Below, piece by piece: positions 1 through 12,602 of a stretch of DNA of 64,000 bases (position 1 is the first letter of the stretch; each line of letters opens with the position of its first letter). The DNA is taken from contig CAKNEZ010000012.1 in the NCBI GenBank assembly GCA_930367205.1, positions 1-64,000 on the forward strand, in the 5' to 3' direction. The position numbers were made by a program, and so were the translations under genes. The notes beneath the pieces were generated by a model. That model saw nothing but the letters and a program-made list of their open reading frames with translations, had not been told where the DNA came from and made no database searches. This DNA is from Acanthosoma haemorrhoidale (Eukaryota; Arthropoda; Insecta; Hemiptera; Acanthosomatidae).

Positions 1-1289
1 TCTTAGTTATGTAATAGCATACTTTTTTTAATTTAAAGAAATATAAATAAGAACCCTATGTATGTACATAATTGAAATAAAGGGTGTAGATGACTCAATA
101 TCGAAGAGACGAAATCCCCCCTGGAACAATTTGACATTCCACACTTCCTCCAACCTACTTTGGTAGCTCGCCAAGCCGCCGTCAAAAGGACAAGAAGCCT
201 CGTTTCCAGGAACAACGGGGGCGCAGAAACTTTGAAAAAAAATAAGAGAGGCGGCCACAGAGGGGGCAAAAAGCAGGGGTGGCTACCCTTAACGAAGAAG
301 GAGAAGATGAGGTGAAGATCCGGCAACATGGGAGATGTGTTCTCTTTTTAGCAGTCTACCGGTCCCCGCACAATTCTGCCTACGTCAATGGCCTCCCTGA
401 GACCGCTAGTCTATCGGCTCCCGATGTAGGCTGCCGCTGCTCTAGGCGTTACTGCTATGCAGGAACCTGTTCCGGGAGGTCACAGTTCTTATGTCGTTAC
501 AGCCTGCCTGTCTGCCCAGGCCTACCTGCTCCAAAAGTACCGCCTCAGTATCCCACGTTACAATCAGTTCCAGGTTACCTTTAAACCGTGAACAGTTTCG
601 AAAACGAGGTTACAGCGATGAATACGACTTGTTTCTAACTACACTCAATGCTGATATGTTAATTTTCGTTGAACCTTTCAATTCAATTTTTTTTTTTAAC
701 GTTTTTCATCCTTAAGTTCATACATAGGGTATTTCAAATTAAATTACGTTTCTGTTTATGATATTAAAGCTCAATGAAATCCGGGACCAAGTGATAGGAA
801 ACGACGCCCACTCATGAGGGCAGAGCGTGAGGATCTGGGACCGTTGTAATACGAAGCGGAATGTCAACAACAATAGGTGATAAATAACAGTTTCAAAACT
901 AGATTTCCTTAATAAATAGTATTTTAATTTAAATCATAGTTTTCTGAGCGTGCTCAAGTTTGCAGGTCCAAACAATTTAATTTGTAAGAAATAGCCATCT
1001 TGAATCAATATCTAATTGGAAAATACTTAAAACTCTAAAAATTAATAGTCCTACTGCTGATATGTATAACCATGTCGGTTCAGTGTAACATTTTTATCAC
1101 CAGGCAGACTACAAGGGAAGAGTTCAGTGCCAACCAATCAAATATTTAAACAAGTTTTAAGACAACTCACGAGTTGCTAACGTAAGATGCTTAATGTTAT
1201 TCACGTCCCGAAAGAACAAAATGCCTTGGAGGATGGAGTGAGTAAAATCAGTCAGCCGGGCGATAATGAGTGCCTGTCCAAAAGGGGAA
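1..1289. other. Non-coding stretch, no gene supported
   Basis: No ORF here looks like a conserved protein in either direction. Bases 90-330 hold a moderately GC-rich patch whose forward frame is rich in Lys, Arg and Gly, but it lacks any recognisable domain. The rest is AT-rich. It may be decayed transposon sequence; nothing more can be said. Confidence 0.5.
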
Positions 1290-1738
1290 AAAATCCTTGC
1301 CAAAATCGTACAGTATAGGAGGGCAAGAGAACTCACCAGCTTTCTCAATGTACTCAATCTGGGTATACAAATACATAGGCATCTCCATTTCTCTACTCAT
1401 TTTAGTAATCAAATAGAAAAATTACGGCGCAAGTCTTACCGGCTATCGCACTTGCTAACTTCACCCAACCTGTCGCTTCGTCTCAAACTGATGACCCATA
1501 AATGTGTCCTCCGACCAGCTCTGGTGTACGGTGCCCCGCTATTTACCCACTTGGCTGACGCTACAGCCAAATGTCTCCAACATTTCCAGAATGGGAACAT
1601 ATGAAAAGTGGTTTGACACACCTCTTTCGAGAGGTTAAACCGAGGTGTGCAGTCGGTGGGTGAGTTCATCCGCCGGAGACACATCAAGTTTTTTGACTCG
1701 TTGCAGCATCTAACAAACCCAGCTAACACTATGACCCC
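1290..1738 (+). pseudogene. Jockey-type LINE reverse transcriptase, C-terminal remnant
   Basis: The forward frame from about 1345 reads like the thumb and C-terminal region of a Jockey/CR1-clade LINE reverse transcriptase: a leucine-rich stretch followed by the family-typical segment RPALVYGAPLFTHLADATAK. That segment corresponds to the usual 'RP.L.YA.PVW' motif. After a frame break near 1600 the typical tail resumes (EFIRRRHIKFFDSL). The catalytic palm motifs and everything upstream are absent and the frame is broken, so this is a short dead fragment. It is unrelated to the RNase H LINE family found elsewhere in the window. Confidence 0.6.
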
Positions 1739-2994
1739 ACCACCATTCCCACATCGATAGCAACAGACTATCGGGGAAAAGTTGGGTTAAGAATGAGTAT
1801 GTAAGTTAGTTTTAAGTTTGTTCAAAAAGGTGAGCCTTTTTTGTAAAATAACAAAACCTGTATAAAAGTGTAGTGATGCTACAGGAAATACAAAAATAAT
1901 TTGTAAATAGATTCGCCCGAGGTTCTATAATTATATATAATTATCTGTAAATTTAAAAGAGCTATGAAAGAAAAAATAAATAATATTGAGTGTCCATGGC
2001 CCGGGTGTCTGGGACAGAATCAAGTCGAGGATACGTCGACGGTGAAGAGAAGCAGAAGAAGAGGTAGAGGAAAAAATAAACTAAGAAAGCAAAATGGAAA
2101 AGGCATAAATAAAAATAGAACAAGAAGCGAAAATAAAGAAACAAAAACTCGGTCGGATCTGACTCCTATCGCGGTCACAACAGACCTGTTACACCCACCT
2201 TGAGTCTTATTACTCGATTAGTCTTTACTAACTGTTGCTCTTCGCTACTCCTTAGCGGGAGGCACATCGTAAGGGACGTCTCCCCGAAGATGGAGGGTAT
2301 GGACAGGCCTCGTCACAGCTAACAGGAATCGCTTTTTTTTTTTAACCCCATTACCCATAGCATACCCATATATGTTCTAAATATATATTAAAAAACCTAA
2401 ACAAAAAAAAAACGGTTTTTATAAGCCTTATAAGAAGGCAAGCCTTCAAGGAAAAAAGATTGTCCATTGCCTGTCCTGTTGCCAATCACTAGGACATAAG
2501 TGCACGAAGTAAAGCAAGCTACTAGTCACTCACTTACAAACCACGAACCTTCGGCAGCCTCTGGATCTGAACAACAACTATACGACTTTTAATAAAACAT
2601 TGGAATCGACTAACTGACTTAGAATGTTTAGTGATAGCTTAAAACATGTTGTTTGATGCAAAGTGCTAAGGAAAAATACATTCTTGACCTGGCATCAATT
2701 GACATTTGTGATTACTACTTACATAGTTACTGGCTGATGAATTATTTATTCCCATTGCATAAATACACATACCTATATATTTTTATTAGTACAATTTTTT
2801 ATTTATGTTAAGTGTCCGGACAGTACTTGAAAGTTCGTAAAGATGGTGGGTATTAGGAGAGAGCGAATTCCAGAGAGTAGTAAGCAAAGAAGGACCGATC
2901 GCATTTGTTTTATTTCAAAACCCCTTTATTCAAAATTTGTTTACAAAAAATGAAAAAATTTACAGATTTGTGGCTCCTTTTCCTGTATAGCGTA
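1739..2994. other. Non-coding stretch containing one dispersed-repeat copy
   Basis: Apart from the repeat copy at 1846-1971 this stretch is AT-rich and without a convincing gene. A short ORF at 1964-2203 is low-complexity (Lys/Arg-rich) and starts inside the repeat, so it is not called. Confidence 0.5.
1846..1971 (+). repeat. Dispersed repeat, copy 1
   Basis: About 125 bp beginning 'aaaataacaaaacctgtat' and ending near 'gctatgaaag' recurs at 7249-7371 with scattered differences. Both copies are preceded at some distance by the motif 'caaaaaggtgagcc'. Reverse-complement matches to that motif ('atggggctcacctt') occur at about 3046 and 3250. This suggests an old interspersed element of unknown class. 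Confidence 0.6.
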
Positions 2995-3290
2995 ACATGC
3001 ATTTGAAGGAGGCTAGAATTACAAAAACGATAGACTGGACTAGGTAATGGGGCTCACCTTTGGGTTACTGCTGCAGTTTTTTTTTTTTTTTTTTTTTTTT
3101 TCTAAACCCCATGAAGTTATATAATGAAAATATTAAAAGAAACTTTGCAAATTTCTCCTTATCCTGCTATGCACAGATGCATTTGAAGGAGTTCATGTTA
3201 CTCAACAATACAGATTGTGGTTAATAGGCAAATGCTATGAATACAAATCTAGGTGATGGGGCTCACCTTCGGTTACTGCTGCAGTTTTGT
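2995..3290. repeat. Degenerate local duplication with poly(T) tract
   Basis: Bases 2995-3088 and 3174-3288 share 'atgcatttgaagga', a diverged middle, and 'atggggctcacctt..ggttactgctgcagtttt'. The first copy ends in a long poly(T) run (about 3078-3101). It looks like two adjacent copies of a short retroposed element in reverse orientation, each with an A-tail. Confidence 0.5.
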
Positions 3291-4026
3291 GGGCATGAGT
3301 ATAAAAGTCAGAGTGTCGGGATCTTGTGTTCCGGGAGTGGCCTGAGGATTTGAACTGTAGAATATTGTATGTATTAGTAATCAGGAAGAATGATAATTGA
3401 TGGTTTGAGTATGGAATGAAGCGAGGAAATATTGTGCAAGGAAAGTGATGGGAAAACAAGTCCTTAAGACAAATCTAACGAAACAATTGATGATTCGCTT
3501 TAACTTGACCCACCAAGACCCTCATACACCACACTCAACCATAGTCAAGGGAGGATATGCTTATATGTTCCTTAGTCTTCTTTTCCCCTTTGTCCATTTC
3601 CTTTGTGGCTTTGTTCGTGAGACTGTACATAGTCGAGTAGCAACTAACTCTGTGACGGACAGTTAAGGTCTTCGCAAATGCAGGTGATTTAACGTAACCG
3701 TTCCCGAATAGACACTCATAACATATGTAAACTATATAAAATAATTACTGGAGTATAATAATTACCTATAATCGTTTTTTGTTTTTTTGGTGGCAATACA
3801 ATAATACTTGTTGATTTCCATGGAATCAGATACGCTTGTTTGCTAATATATATAACGTAAGTTCCACCGTCTTGTGGCTCACCATCGTCTGCTGCAGGAT
3901 TTGCCTCATCTTCTTCAAATAAACCATATGGCTCTTTGCTATCTCGTTCTGCAAGGAATCTGAAATTCCATCCAAGGCGATATTCAATTGGACGCATCCT
4001 GGTTGTGAGCTGACAATTTACGCCAC

Positions 4027-4757
4027 CGAAATTGTAATTGTGTAAAATAATCATTAACATTGCGGGCCATTTTCAGAAGCAATCATTCACTTCAAATAAC
4101 CCCGAATGAATGAATAATGAGTCAGATGATTCGTGTTGGACATATAAAACCCAGACAATGGGTCGTTAATGTTTGTAAAGTTTCTTAAACTCAATAATGA
4201 AGTTCATCAGACTAAAACTAAACTTATCGTGTGTCTTAAAAACAAATCACCAAGTGACCTAGTTAAATTATAATTTAATTATATTACTATTGTCCCAAGG
4301 TAGAGCCTCTACTTTCATACATGGGATGATCATCTTACATTTGTTTGTCTGTATGTTCTATGGTGGGGGATAAGTATATCCTACAGTTCTTCGAAATTGT
4401 AATTGTGTAAAATAATCATTAACATTGCGGGCCATTTTCAGAAGCAATCATTCACTTCAAATAACCCCGAATGAATGAATAATGAGTCAGATGATTCGTG
4501 TTGGACATATAAAACCCAGACAATGGGTCGTTAATGTTTGTAAAGTTTCTTAAACTCAATAATGAAGTTCATCAGACTAAAACTAAACTTATCGTGTGTC
4601 ATAAAAAAAAAATCACCAAGTGACCTAGTTAAATTATAATTTAATTATATTACTATTGTCCCAAGGTAGAGGCTCTACTTTCATACATGGGATGATCATC
4701 TTACATTTGTTTGTCTGTATGTTCCATGGTGGGGGAAAAGTATATCCTACAGTTCTT
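4027..4757. repeat. 365-bp perfect-register tandem duplication
   Basis: The unit starting 'cgaaattgtaattgtgt' at 4027 repeats at 4392 and the start motif recurs at 4758, giving two head-to-tail units of 365 and 366 bp. Differences are few (for example 'cttaaaaac' against 'cataaaaaaa', and 'gagcctc' against 'gaggctc'). Each unit holds 'acatataaaacccagac', which resembles a TATA element. No ORF spans the unit. Confidence 0.9.
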
Positions 4758-7700
4758 CGAAATTTGCCTATAAGTTTTTTTTTAATATATACAATGCCAG
4801 GGAGGATTAATAAATATATATATAAATAACTAGCAATAACCCGGAAAGAATCTCAAAGATATTAAAACAAATAATAAAAACGATAATAATGAGGTGGTTA
4901 AAGTCTGCCCAACCTTTTAATAGATTTAATTACATGCTTTAGTTGAGTTTCCTTTGTTGATAAGACGATTTCCAGTAATAAAATGAAGTTTTGAAAAGAA
5001 CATCAAACGCTAGTATTTTTCGATGAATTATTGAATCATTTTTTTTTTTCACAATGATTAACACAACGATTAAAGAAGTTTTTAAGAAACTCAATATCTT
5101 CAATTCAATTTCTTCACTATATTATGTCTTACTGTTTGTTTAAATATATATATATTTAAAAAATATAATTTAGTTCATCATTATTATGTCAACATAAATG
5201 TCATCAGGCATTAACTAGTGTTAAAAAAATACTTAATAGATTTTAATTAAACCGGTAATAAAATGTTTGATGTATTTGACGTGTGACTATTTCATACAGT
5301 ATTTATCTTTTAATTAAAAATTTGTTCAAAATACTACTATATTTATTATTTTATGTCACGAGTTTTACTTAGTATAATATGTTCGAATGTTACAACATGA
5401 AATAGTTGAGGAATATGAATAAAAATAATAATACCACGAAACATACTTATCATATTTTATTTAAAATACAGACACTCAATTAGAAATAATTGTTTGTAAA
5501 AATCTTTTTATTTTTTTTATTTTACTATTTTGAATATTTTTTATATGTTACTAAGGCAATAATCAGTAATTGAGGTGATTTAAAATTAAAAAAATTGTTC
5601 CAACTTGCTATTTTAATTTAATAAATATATATAGGAAACGTTTGTAATAGAGTTTCAATCAAATATAAAAATATCAAATAAAATAATAATCAATCCACAT
5701 AGGTTATTATTTAGGGCGTGTCAACCATTTTGTATTTTTTTTACCCTAACAGGAATTTTTTAATTATTTTTACTTTTATTATTGTTTTATAGAGTTTGGA
5801 AAGAATTTTGTATACATGGGGGTTTATTACTATGATAACACAGAAATCCATAAAATCCGTACTAACATTTCACACAACTGATTTTACTGTTTAGCTGTCT
5901 CCTGTCAATCAGGGCTTACTTTAGGAAGTTTGATGAACTTTATGGAGAAATGAAAATTCTACATCTTAACAACATGTAAACTCTTCATCACTGGTTTACA
6001 ATTAAAAATCAAAATACTATTTTAATTTAATAATATGTAATCTTAAAATATTCATAATAAATTTTTAGAGATTGGCAAATGTTTTGCAACGCTTGTGTAA
6101 CCTGTTGTATGTTTTTTTTGACGCTGCCTCAACTTGGCTTAATTTCACCACGAAAAAAAAAATATAAATGAGAGGCCTTTTAATTTGTTTTCGAGAAGCC
6201 ATATGATGTTATTGATCTTTATTAGAAGATGAATTCCCCGTAATACTATAAGGAATAAGTATATAAGTAATACTAGTATAAGTATACATATATATATATT
6301 GAAACCTACCTCATTTTTTACCATTTCTTTTTTTTACTTTATTTGATCAATTTAGCTTAACTAATTTGGCAGGTCCGTCATGAGATCTTTAATTCAAATT
6401 GTTTTATGTCTTTGACATAGGAATTTATCCCGATTGAATCGCCCGATCTCAAGGCTAATGTTGTGGTTATTAATAAATTGAGAAACTAGGAATTGTGAAA
6501 TATATTCAAATAAAATGGTTATAACAAATAATTATAATTAACATAGAGTACTGACAAAAAGTATAAAAAAATATTCAATTCCTTTTAAATTAGGATAGTC
6601 ACTACTAATTACATAACATGAATTTGAGCTCAATTTCTTTTAATGGATCCATAATAAGAAACAATATCAATATCACCCAATCAATGATCTTCCTGTAATC
6701 CAATCAACGTTACTTTCTGCTGTTGGTTCTACTCATCTCTTCCTGTATGGTAACCGCCAACTCGGGAGCTTGCTAACTCCGTTCTTCTCGACGGCTGTGC
6801 GAAGACTGGTTTTCAGCTCATCCCCACTCCTAGGAGTATAAGGGAAAAAAATGACCCTTACCAGATGTAAGGGTTCCTGGTCTTTATTCTCAAATATCAT
6901 GAATGTTACAATATATATATTATATTATGTATATACACATATATAAGTTAAGATGTGACCTACGGGAGTAGCCTCTAATTCCAAACTACCTTGATAAACA
7001 TTGTGAATACATACGTAGAGGATTATAATTTGAATAAAGCCAGTTCTTAACCAGCATTCAAGAGTGTTATTTCGTTCCTTACTTATTCTTTTTTTTACGT
7101 TTCACGATCCGATACACATAAGTTATAAGTATATAAGTATTATAGAGGTTGATCAAAAAGGTGAGCCCCATCACCTCATTAGTCAGTTTAGTCAAGTCAC
7201 GTATAATGTATATCATTATACTTGTTTATTCGATTATATAATTTCTATAAAATAACAAAACCTGTATATAATGTAGGGATGCTACAGGAAATACAGAATA
7301 ATTTGTAAATGGATTCACTTGTGGATCTATAATTGTATATAATTGTCTGTAACTTTAAAGGGGCTTTGAAGAAAAAAAAAAGAAAAAAAAAAGTATTATA
7401 TGTAATACTATAAGTAATACATATAAGGAAACTATGAAAAAAAAGGCATTTTATACAGTTATTATTCCAATTAATGCCTCCATTTAGTAACGGTCTATAA
7501 ATAATTAATCTTGATTTAACTTAAAATATTAAATTTGAAAGCGATTGGTTTAAAGATTTGTGCTTAGACCAGGTAAATCAGGTGACAAAGTCACAGGGTG
7601 CCCAGGAACCTCGAGGTAGTCAGACAGAAAACAATATTACCTAAGACCCGACTGGAAATCTTCACAGAAATACTACTGGTGACGAAAATCTAGTAATATT

Positions 7701-8640
7701 CCTCATCTAAGACTACAGTGGAGTAACGAGGGATACCGACTACTGCGTTTTCGCCTTGTGTCATTTGCCAAAATGAACCATCAGAGAGATCCCAGGTCCA
7801 ATAACCCAACGAGCAGACTGTGACAGATCTCGAACATGGAGGCATTTAGTTAGCTCATCGATGCCTTTGGCCATGATGAGTAAGGCTCTCTTAGAAATAG
7901 CGTTCAAGTTCCTCAGAGACTCGTTGAGTCAGGCAACATTCTTTTGAATCGTTCAAAGCATACGCAATGTCTTAGTAATCCTTTCAGAACGTAGACGTGA
8001 CGGTTTGAATCCATTCGCGACAGTTAGCTCCTTCTTGTTTGTCATCAAGACATTTTTCTCGATCCCGGAAGACATCTTAGTATCGGTCTGTTTTGGTAAT
8101 TACTGTAGAGACTTGATATGTTAGATCGAGCTTACACAAGATGTCCTGACAACTGCCACACACCATAAGGAACCATGAAATTAATTAACTTTTGTCATCG
8201 AATCGAATTTTATGAAAAATGATGGCCTTTTTAAAACCCAGACCTGCTGTAAGCAGATCGGTCAATGTTTCGGCCCTAAAAGAGTCTGCGTCAGGTGAAT
8301 GTCTCCTCTTTCAAGGGAGTGATCCAAAATATTAACTAAATCATTTTTCTTCCATTCGACTATATACGAGTATAGAACAGTCCCATTCACATTCCATACA
8401 TGGTTCATATAACCATTCTATACATCCCTCTGCTACCACATGCTCTACCATGCAATATAATACACGATATGCCAAGATTTTGTCTAGGACATGTAGGAAA
8501 GAATACTCGTTGAGAATTCTAGTCGGGAATCCGAGACTAATAGCTGTTGTCCATAAAGCTTCCTTAATAGTCTTGCCTCTGACTCGCTCTGCTCATCACA
8601 GCATCTCTCTCTAACATTTTCACGATTGCTACAAATGCTA
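4758..8640. other. Long AT-rich non-coding region
   Basis: Bases 4758-6700 are very AT-rich with many homopolymers and no ORF of note. 7249-7371 is the second copy of the dispersed repeat. 7560-8600 is less AT-rich and contains fragments that vaguely resemble a BEL-type reverse transcriptase, but with so many breaks that no call is justified. No RNA gene was recognised. Confidence 0.5.
7249..7371 (+). repeat. Dispersed repeat, copy 2
   Basis: Second copy of the repeat at 1846-1971 in the same orientation, sharing 'aaaataacaaaacctgtat', 'gatgctacaggaaatac' and 'ataatttgtaaat'. It is followed by an A-rich stretch at about 7369-7392, as expected of a retroposed element. Confidence 0.6.
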
Positions 8641-8665
8641 TGTGTTAATATAAGTATATAAGTAA

Positions 8666-8908
8666 ATGAAAATATTCGGATTTATTTTAATAAGCGTATT
8701 GTATATATGTTTATTTATATTATGCTGTCGTCAACTTCGTCAGGTTTGTCTACTGCTAACACTACTAGTAGTTTTGAGTAGGAATATCTATAACGAAATT
8801 TCTTCATGCCAGAATTGCTATTTGAGTTTTCAGCCTAAGTATTTCACTGAATCGATGAAATTTAAAAATGCCAATGAAAAACAATTTAGGGATTTGTTTC
8901 AGCCTTAG
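8666..8908 (+). CDS. Small ORF with a hydrophobic N-terminus, doubtful
   Basis: An 80-codon ORF opening with about 20 hydrophobic residues, which could be a signal peptide or membrane segment. A second hydrophobic stretch follows (residues 28-38), then a polar tail. No family is recognised and no promoter or splice evidence supports it. In AT-rich DNA such hydrophobic ORFs arise by chance, so it is listed mainly as the only ORF in the region. Confidence 0.15.
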   Translation: MKIFGFILISVLYICLFILCCRQLRQVCLLLTLLVVLSRNIYNEISSCQNCYLSFQPKYFTESMKFKNANEKQFRDLFQP

Positions 8909-9455
8909 TTGAAGGGGAACTCAGTTTCTTAAAAGCTCGTGTTTTTGATAAAAGTGGTTTTAGTTCAATTTAGTAATGTAGTCACGTAAAACTACCTTCT
9001 AAAACATTAAATATATTTGGAACGTTTGCAATGAATATGAGACCTCTTTGGGTTTATTTTATGTGCTCTTATTCCTTAGATTTTCAACGTAGCATAAAGT
9101 ACAGGCCGCTCCCCAAGAGCAGTGTAGCCCTCAGAAGCCCCTAAAGCCCACTCCTCACCCCGCAGTATAATATAGCACTTATTATTACAATTAGTATATG
9201 GTAATTTTACCTGGAAAGTTTTGGGGAGGATCTGCAAATTTTCTCATTTATGGTGCTGTTACGAATTTAAAATTTTCCACCTCAAATTTTTCCCAGGAAA
9301 TACAAAAAAAAAATATGTAAAAAAACTACAAAAATTAATCTTTATTTCGTTTTTATACCATAACATGAAAACTACGCATTTTTCTAACAATAACCTGTAC
9401 TAAATTAAACAGAGTGAAGTTACATACAATTTTGAGTCTTCATTCACTCGCTCAT

Positions 9456-9659
9456 TCATACAGTATTTACAAACAGCCCATAGGCCCCCCAAGTCCACGT
9501 GGTTGTCACCTCCTTCGCGTGCGAGGAGGAAGTGGAGTCTTGGGAAGTCCCCCATGCTCCTAGGTCAGCCGCGTCACCGGATACGATCCAGTGGAGGCTG
9601 ATTAAGAGCGCGAGAGCCACAGACGCTCTGGACATGAATAGAGAAACTAGCCTTTGCAA
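9456..9659 (-). CDS. Candidate secreted small protein, possibly a first exon
   Basis: From an internal Met at 9635 the frame reads as a classical signal peptide: MSRASVALALL, more hydrophobic residues, and a likely cut after SGDA. A short Ser/Thr-rich segment follows. A TATAAATA box lies on the same strand 49 nt upstream of that Met, the spacing expected for a short 5' leader. A consensus-like donor (GAG|GTGACA) lies after the Ser-rich segment, so the ORF may be the first coding exon of a spliced gene whose remainder is not recognised. No homologue is recalled. It is the best candidate for a host gene in this window, but weak. Confidence 0.3.
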   Translation of the reverse strand: MQRLVSLFMSRASVALALLISLHWIVSGDAADLGAWGTSQDSTSSSHAKEVTTTWTWGAYGLFVNTV

Positions 9660-9676
9660 GGAGTCCCACTGTCACT

Positions 9677-9684
9677 TATTTATA
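9677..9684 (-). promoter_or_regulatory. Candidate TATA box (TATAAATA)
   Basis: Read on the minus strand this is CTATAAATAAG, 49 nt upstream of the Met of the signal-peptide ORF at 9635. The surroundings are GC-richer than the neighbourhood, so the match stands out. Confidence 0.35.
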
Positions 9685-10101
9685 GCAGGTCACGAGGCCA
9701 GTGCCGTTTCAGTCTTTCATAGGATTATAGGAATGAGTGGTGCAGTGCAATGACTGTGCTAGGGGATTAGGGTGGTTGGATAGGTTACTATGGAACTTTA
9801 TGAACTTGGAAGGGATGAGTTCAAGAATGCAGGGTATACTGAGATCATTATGAAGGGTTTTGTTGCTGACGTAATAAGGATTGAAAGGATACGCTTGATT
9901 TTTGTCTTTTTTGCTGTCCCCCATGGGTTTATTCCGTATGTCCAGATTGGATTTAGTATAACTTGTGAGATGGGATGTCCTTTGAAGTATTCTGTACAGT
10001 TGTCCAAAGAATGATTTTATTGTTTGGTGCTCCGTTTTGAAGCCAGGGCTATAGTCATATCTAAAGGGTACCAGAGAGGGTGCTGATTTAAACTTTGGCA
10101 C

Positions 10102-11990
10102 TTCGATTTTTTTTCAGAAGGAAAAAAAAATGCAAAAAAACAAACTTATTTATCTTTTTTTGCTCATAACTTGAAAACCATGCTGTTGAAGCCACAGATT
10201 TATTTTTACCTTGAAAACTTTGTTTAACGTGCTCATTGCACATTTAATTTATATTTCCTCTAGTTTAAGTTTGCGTATTTGCTTCTTAATTGTTTAAGAA
10301 AACAAAATGTTAAACCAGGCGTGTTGTTAAACTGTGAGCCCTAATCCCGGCCAAAATGTAAACATTGCAGGCTCGGCTTGCCCCCCTCTCTACACCGGGC
10401 TGTCGTATTCCATCTCTCGCCGATGTTACATCGGGTGAATCCGCTCGACATTTCTCTCCGCAGGCATAGTTCTCTATGTGAGTACGAACATTTTCACACA
10501 CAAACGGGGATTTGTCATCAAATGACCTACTGGCATTGAGCTTCAAGAAGACTGGTATTTCAATGTTTATTACTTTACGATCGAGGGATCTATAGTTTCG
10601 GGATTGTTAAATGGTGAATTTTGCACAATGTCGTTGCATCTAATTAAGCTCACGCTTACATTTAAATTCTTGCATATTGCTGTTATGTATGTATGATTTA
10701 GTTATTTATTCATTATAAAGTTATTTATTCATTATAAATTTATTTATTCATTATAAATTTATTTATTCATTATAGGTTTATTTATTCATTATAAATAAAT
10801 TTATTTATTATTATTGCTTAAGCGAGTGTGAAATTGCTGATTCCGCTAGTGTGAACAAATATTATGTTAAAAATTATTGAATTAATTTGTTATTTCTACT
10901 ATTTCAAGGCAAGCTTGCTCATAGATATTAATTCGTTTCCAGTTAAAATTTTGTTTAACTTTGCCATTTATTTTGAATATATATCAATTGTTAAGATTAC
11001 ATGTTTATTCTTTTATAATAATTCTTAAATACCCAGTTGCAATTTTGAGCCACATATTTTCTACGCTAGTAAGGAGGAAAGGTTCTACTGAACCTCTCAG
11101 GCTGCGTAAACACATGCATATATTATTAATATAATTTATTTTAAAAAATAAAAAACAGCCCCAAGGACAAATGCTAGTTAGTTACAGGGTTAATGTTGTA
11201 TTAAGGAAAAGATCGTCGCAGAAACAGAGTTCAGTCTCATAATTTCTACTTTTTAGTAATTTAAAAAATCATTAGAATCAAAATTGTAGGCATTTTATTC
11301 TCGTTTAATTTAATATGAAATGACCTTATTCGAATAATGATCGGTATTCAAGTTATGAGCAAAAAAGTATTTTTTTTTATAGTTTTGGAAAAATTAAAGT
11401 TCGTAACCAGCACCATCAAAATTTCCAGAACTTTCCATCGAGGTCCCTTTCTGGTCCCCATTTGACTGGGATAATCAGTATGTTCTGAAGTACAGCCTCC
11501 TCCCCGCCGGAAGTATACTTCCCCGGTGTCCCCACCCGACGGAAGTATGACATCCTGAGTAGATGGTAAAGTACAGCCCCCTCCCCGAGCCAGAAGAAGG
11601 AACAATTAGCGACCGTGAGGAGGCCAGTATAGGCCGTGGTATGTGGGCAGCTCATAGGCCGGCCTCCTACGCTCCTACTAGCCGTTCCGAGAACGTCATT
11701 CTTTCCTCCCTGTTCGTCTGCCTGTCAACGGGGAGGATGTGGGAGGCAATGGATATGTCGAGCAATTTCACAAAGAGGCCAATTCCGCTCAGAAAAGACT
11801 TTTTTCCAACTTAAAGAAACAAAATTTTCCCCCTGTCCAGTCAGTCTTCTGCCTATCAAATTTCTTTAATGGCCGGGTTTGAAACCTTCCTCTGCCTCTA
11901 TTCTTACCTCATAATTATTAAAAATTAAAAATTTAATAATAACGGGGACCGGGAAAGTAATGTTTTTTTTACATTGAATTCAAACAAATA
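10102..11990. other. Non-coding region with a minisatellite and GC-rich patches
   Basis: 10310-10546 and 11440-11720 are GC-richer patches whose ORFs match nothing recognised. 11470-11600 contains an internal partial repeat ('tacagcc(t/c)cctcccc', 'ggaagtat'). The phrase 'ctcataacttgaaaac' and close variants recur at about 9361, 10159 and 11350, suggesting pieces of one old repeat family. Confidence 0.45.
10694..10803. repeat. Minisatellite, 19-20 bp unit
   Basis: Five consecutive copies of a unit close to 'agttatttattcattataa' with single-base variants, grading into simple AT-rich sequence. Confidence 0.85.
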
Positions 11991-11999
11991 AATTTTTAA

Positions 12000-12598
12000 T
12001 AAGTTTTTGTTTAAATCACCCTCGCTATCAGCAATCTTTTGCCATCTAGTGTGCAAATTTTCAATACCAGATCGATTAAAGTCAATTGGTTACTGAGCAA
12101 AATGTCTGGAGATGGCATTTTGGACATCATCTAAATTTTTTAATTTTTAACCACTGGGAAAATGTTGTAGTGATCGGAATAAATCCGATGGAACAATATC
12201 GGGTAAGTATGATGGGTGAGGCAAATATCTACCACCCCAATTTATTAATTTTTTCCAGGGTTCGTCTTGCGCAGTGCGTTCTTGCATTATTGTGTTGCAG
12301 AATAACGCCTTCTGTTGACAATCGCTGAGCACTCTTAAAATTAAAGATTGATTTACTAGATCCAATTGTTACCAGGAAAGGTATGCATTCACAGTTTGTC
12401 CAAGTTTCAGCACTTCAAAATGAACGACCCCGCAAATACTCCACCAAAATCACAAAAACGCCTTTTTGGAGTGTAAACCTGGCTTAGCTGTACGTCATGA
12501 CGATTCGCAGAGAGACATTGCCTTTTGTGTTCTGGATGATCATAGAGGACCCATTTTCCATCTCCAGTCTCACCCCCCATACTCGCCCGATACACAGT
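12000..12598 (-). pseudogene. Mariner-family transposase remnant
   Basis: Reading the minus strand from 12598: a segment TGDGKWVLYDHPEHKRQ matches the family motif around the second catalytic Asp (TGDEKW.LYDN..R). Further on, YLPHPSYLPDIVPSDLFRSL corresponds to the 'HPPYSPDLAPSDYHLF' block with the third catalytic Asp. The C-terminal block ending in SGIENLHTRWQKIAD follows. The order is right for a Tc1/mariner transposase, but the pieces lie in different frames with missing parts, so it is dead. The DNA-binding N-terminus is replaced by the LTR fragment that starts at 12603. Confidence 0.75.
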
Positions 12599-12602
12599 TC
12601 AG

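Noticed and set aside
1964..2203. Lys/Arg-rich ORF
   Set aside because: Low complexity, starts in a dispersed repeat, no domain.
3716..4060. 114-codon minus-strand ORF that looks partly like protein
   Set aside because: No recognised family, no signal, and its start overlaps the 365-bp tandem duplication; it might be an exon but nothing decides it.
7560..8600. Possible BEL-type reverse transcriptase relic
   Set aside because: A few short resemblances only, with many stops; not distinguishable from chance.
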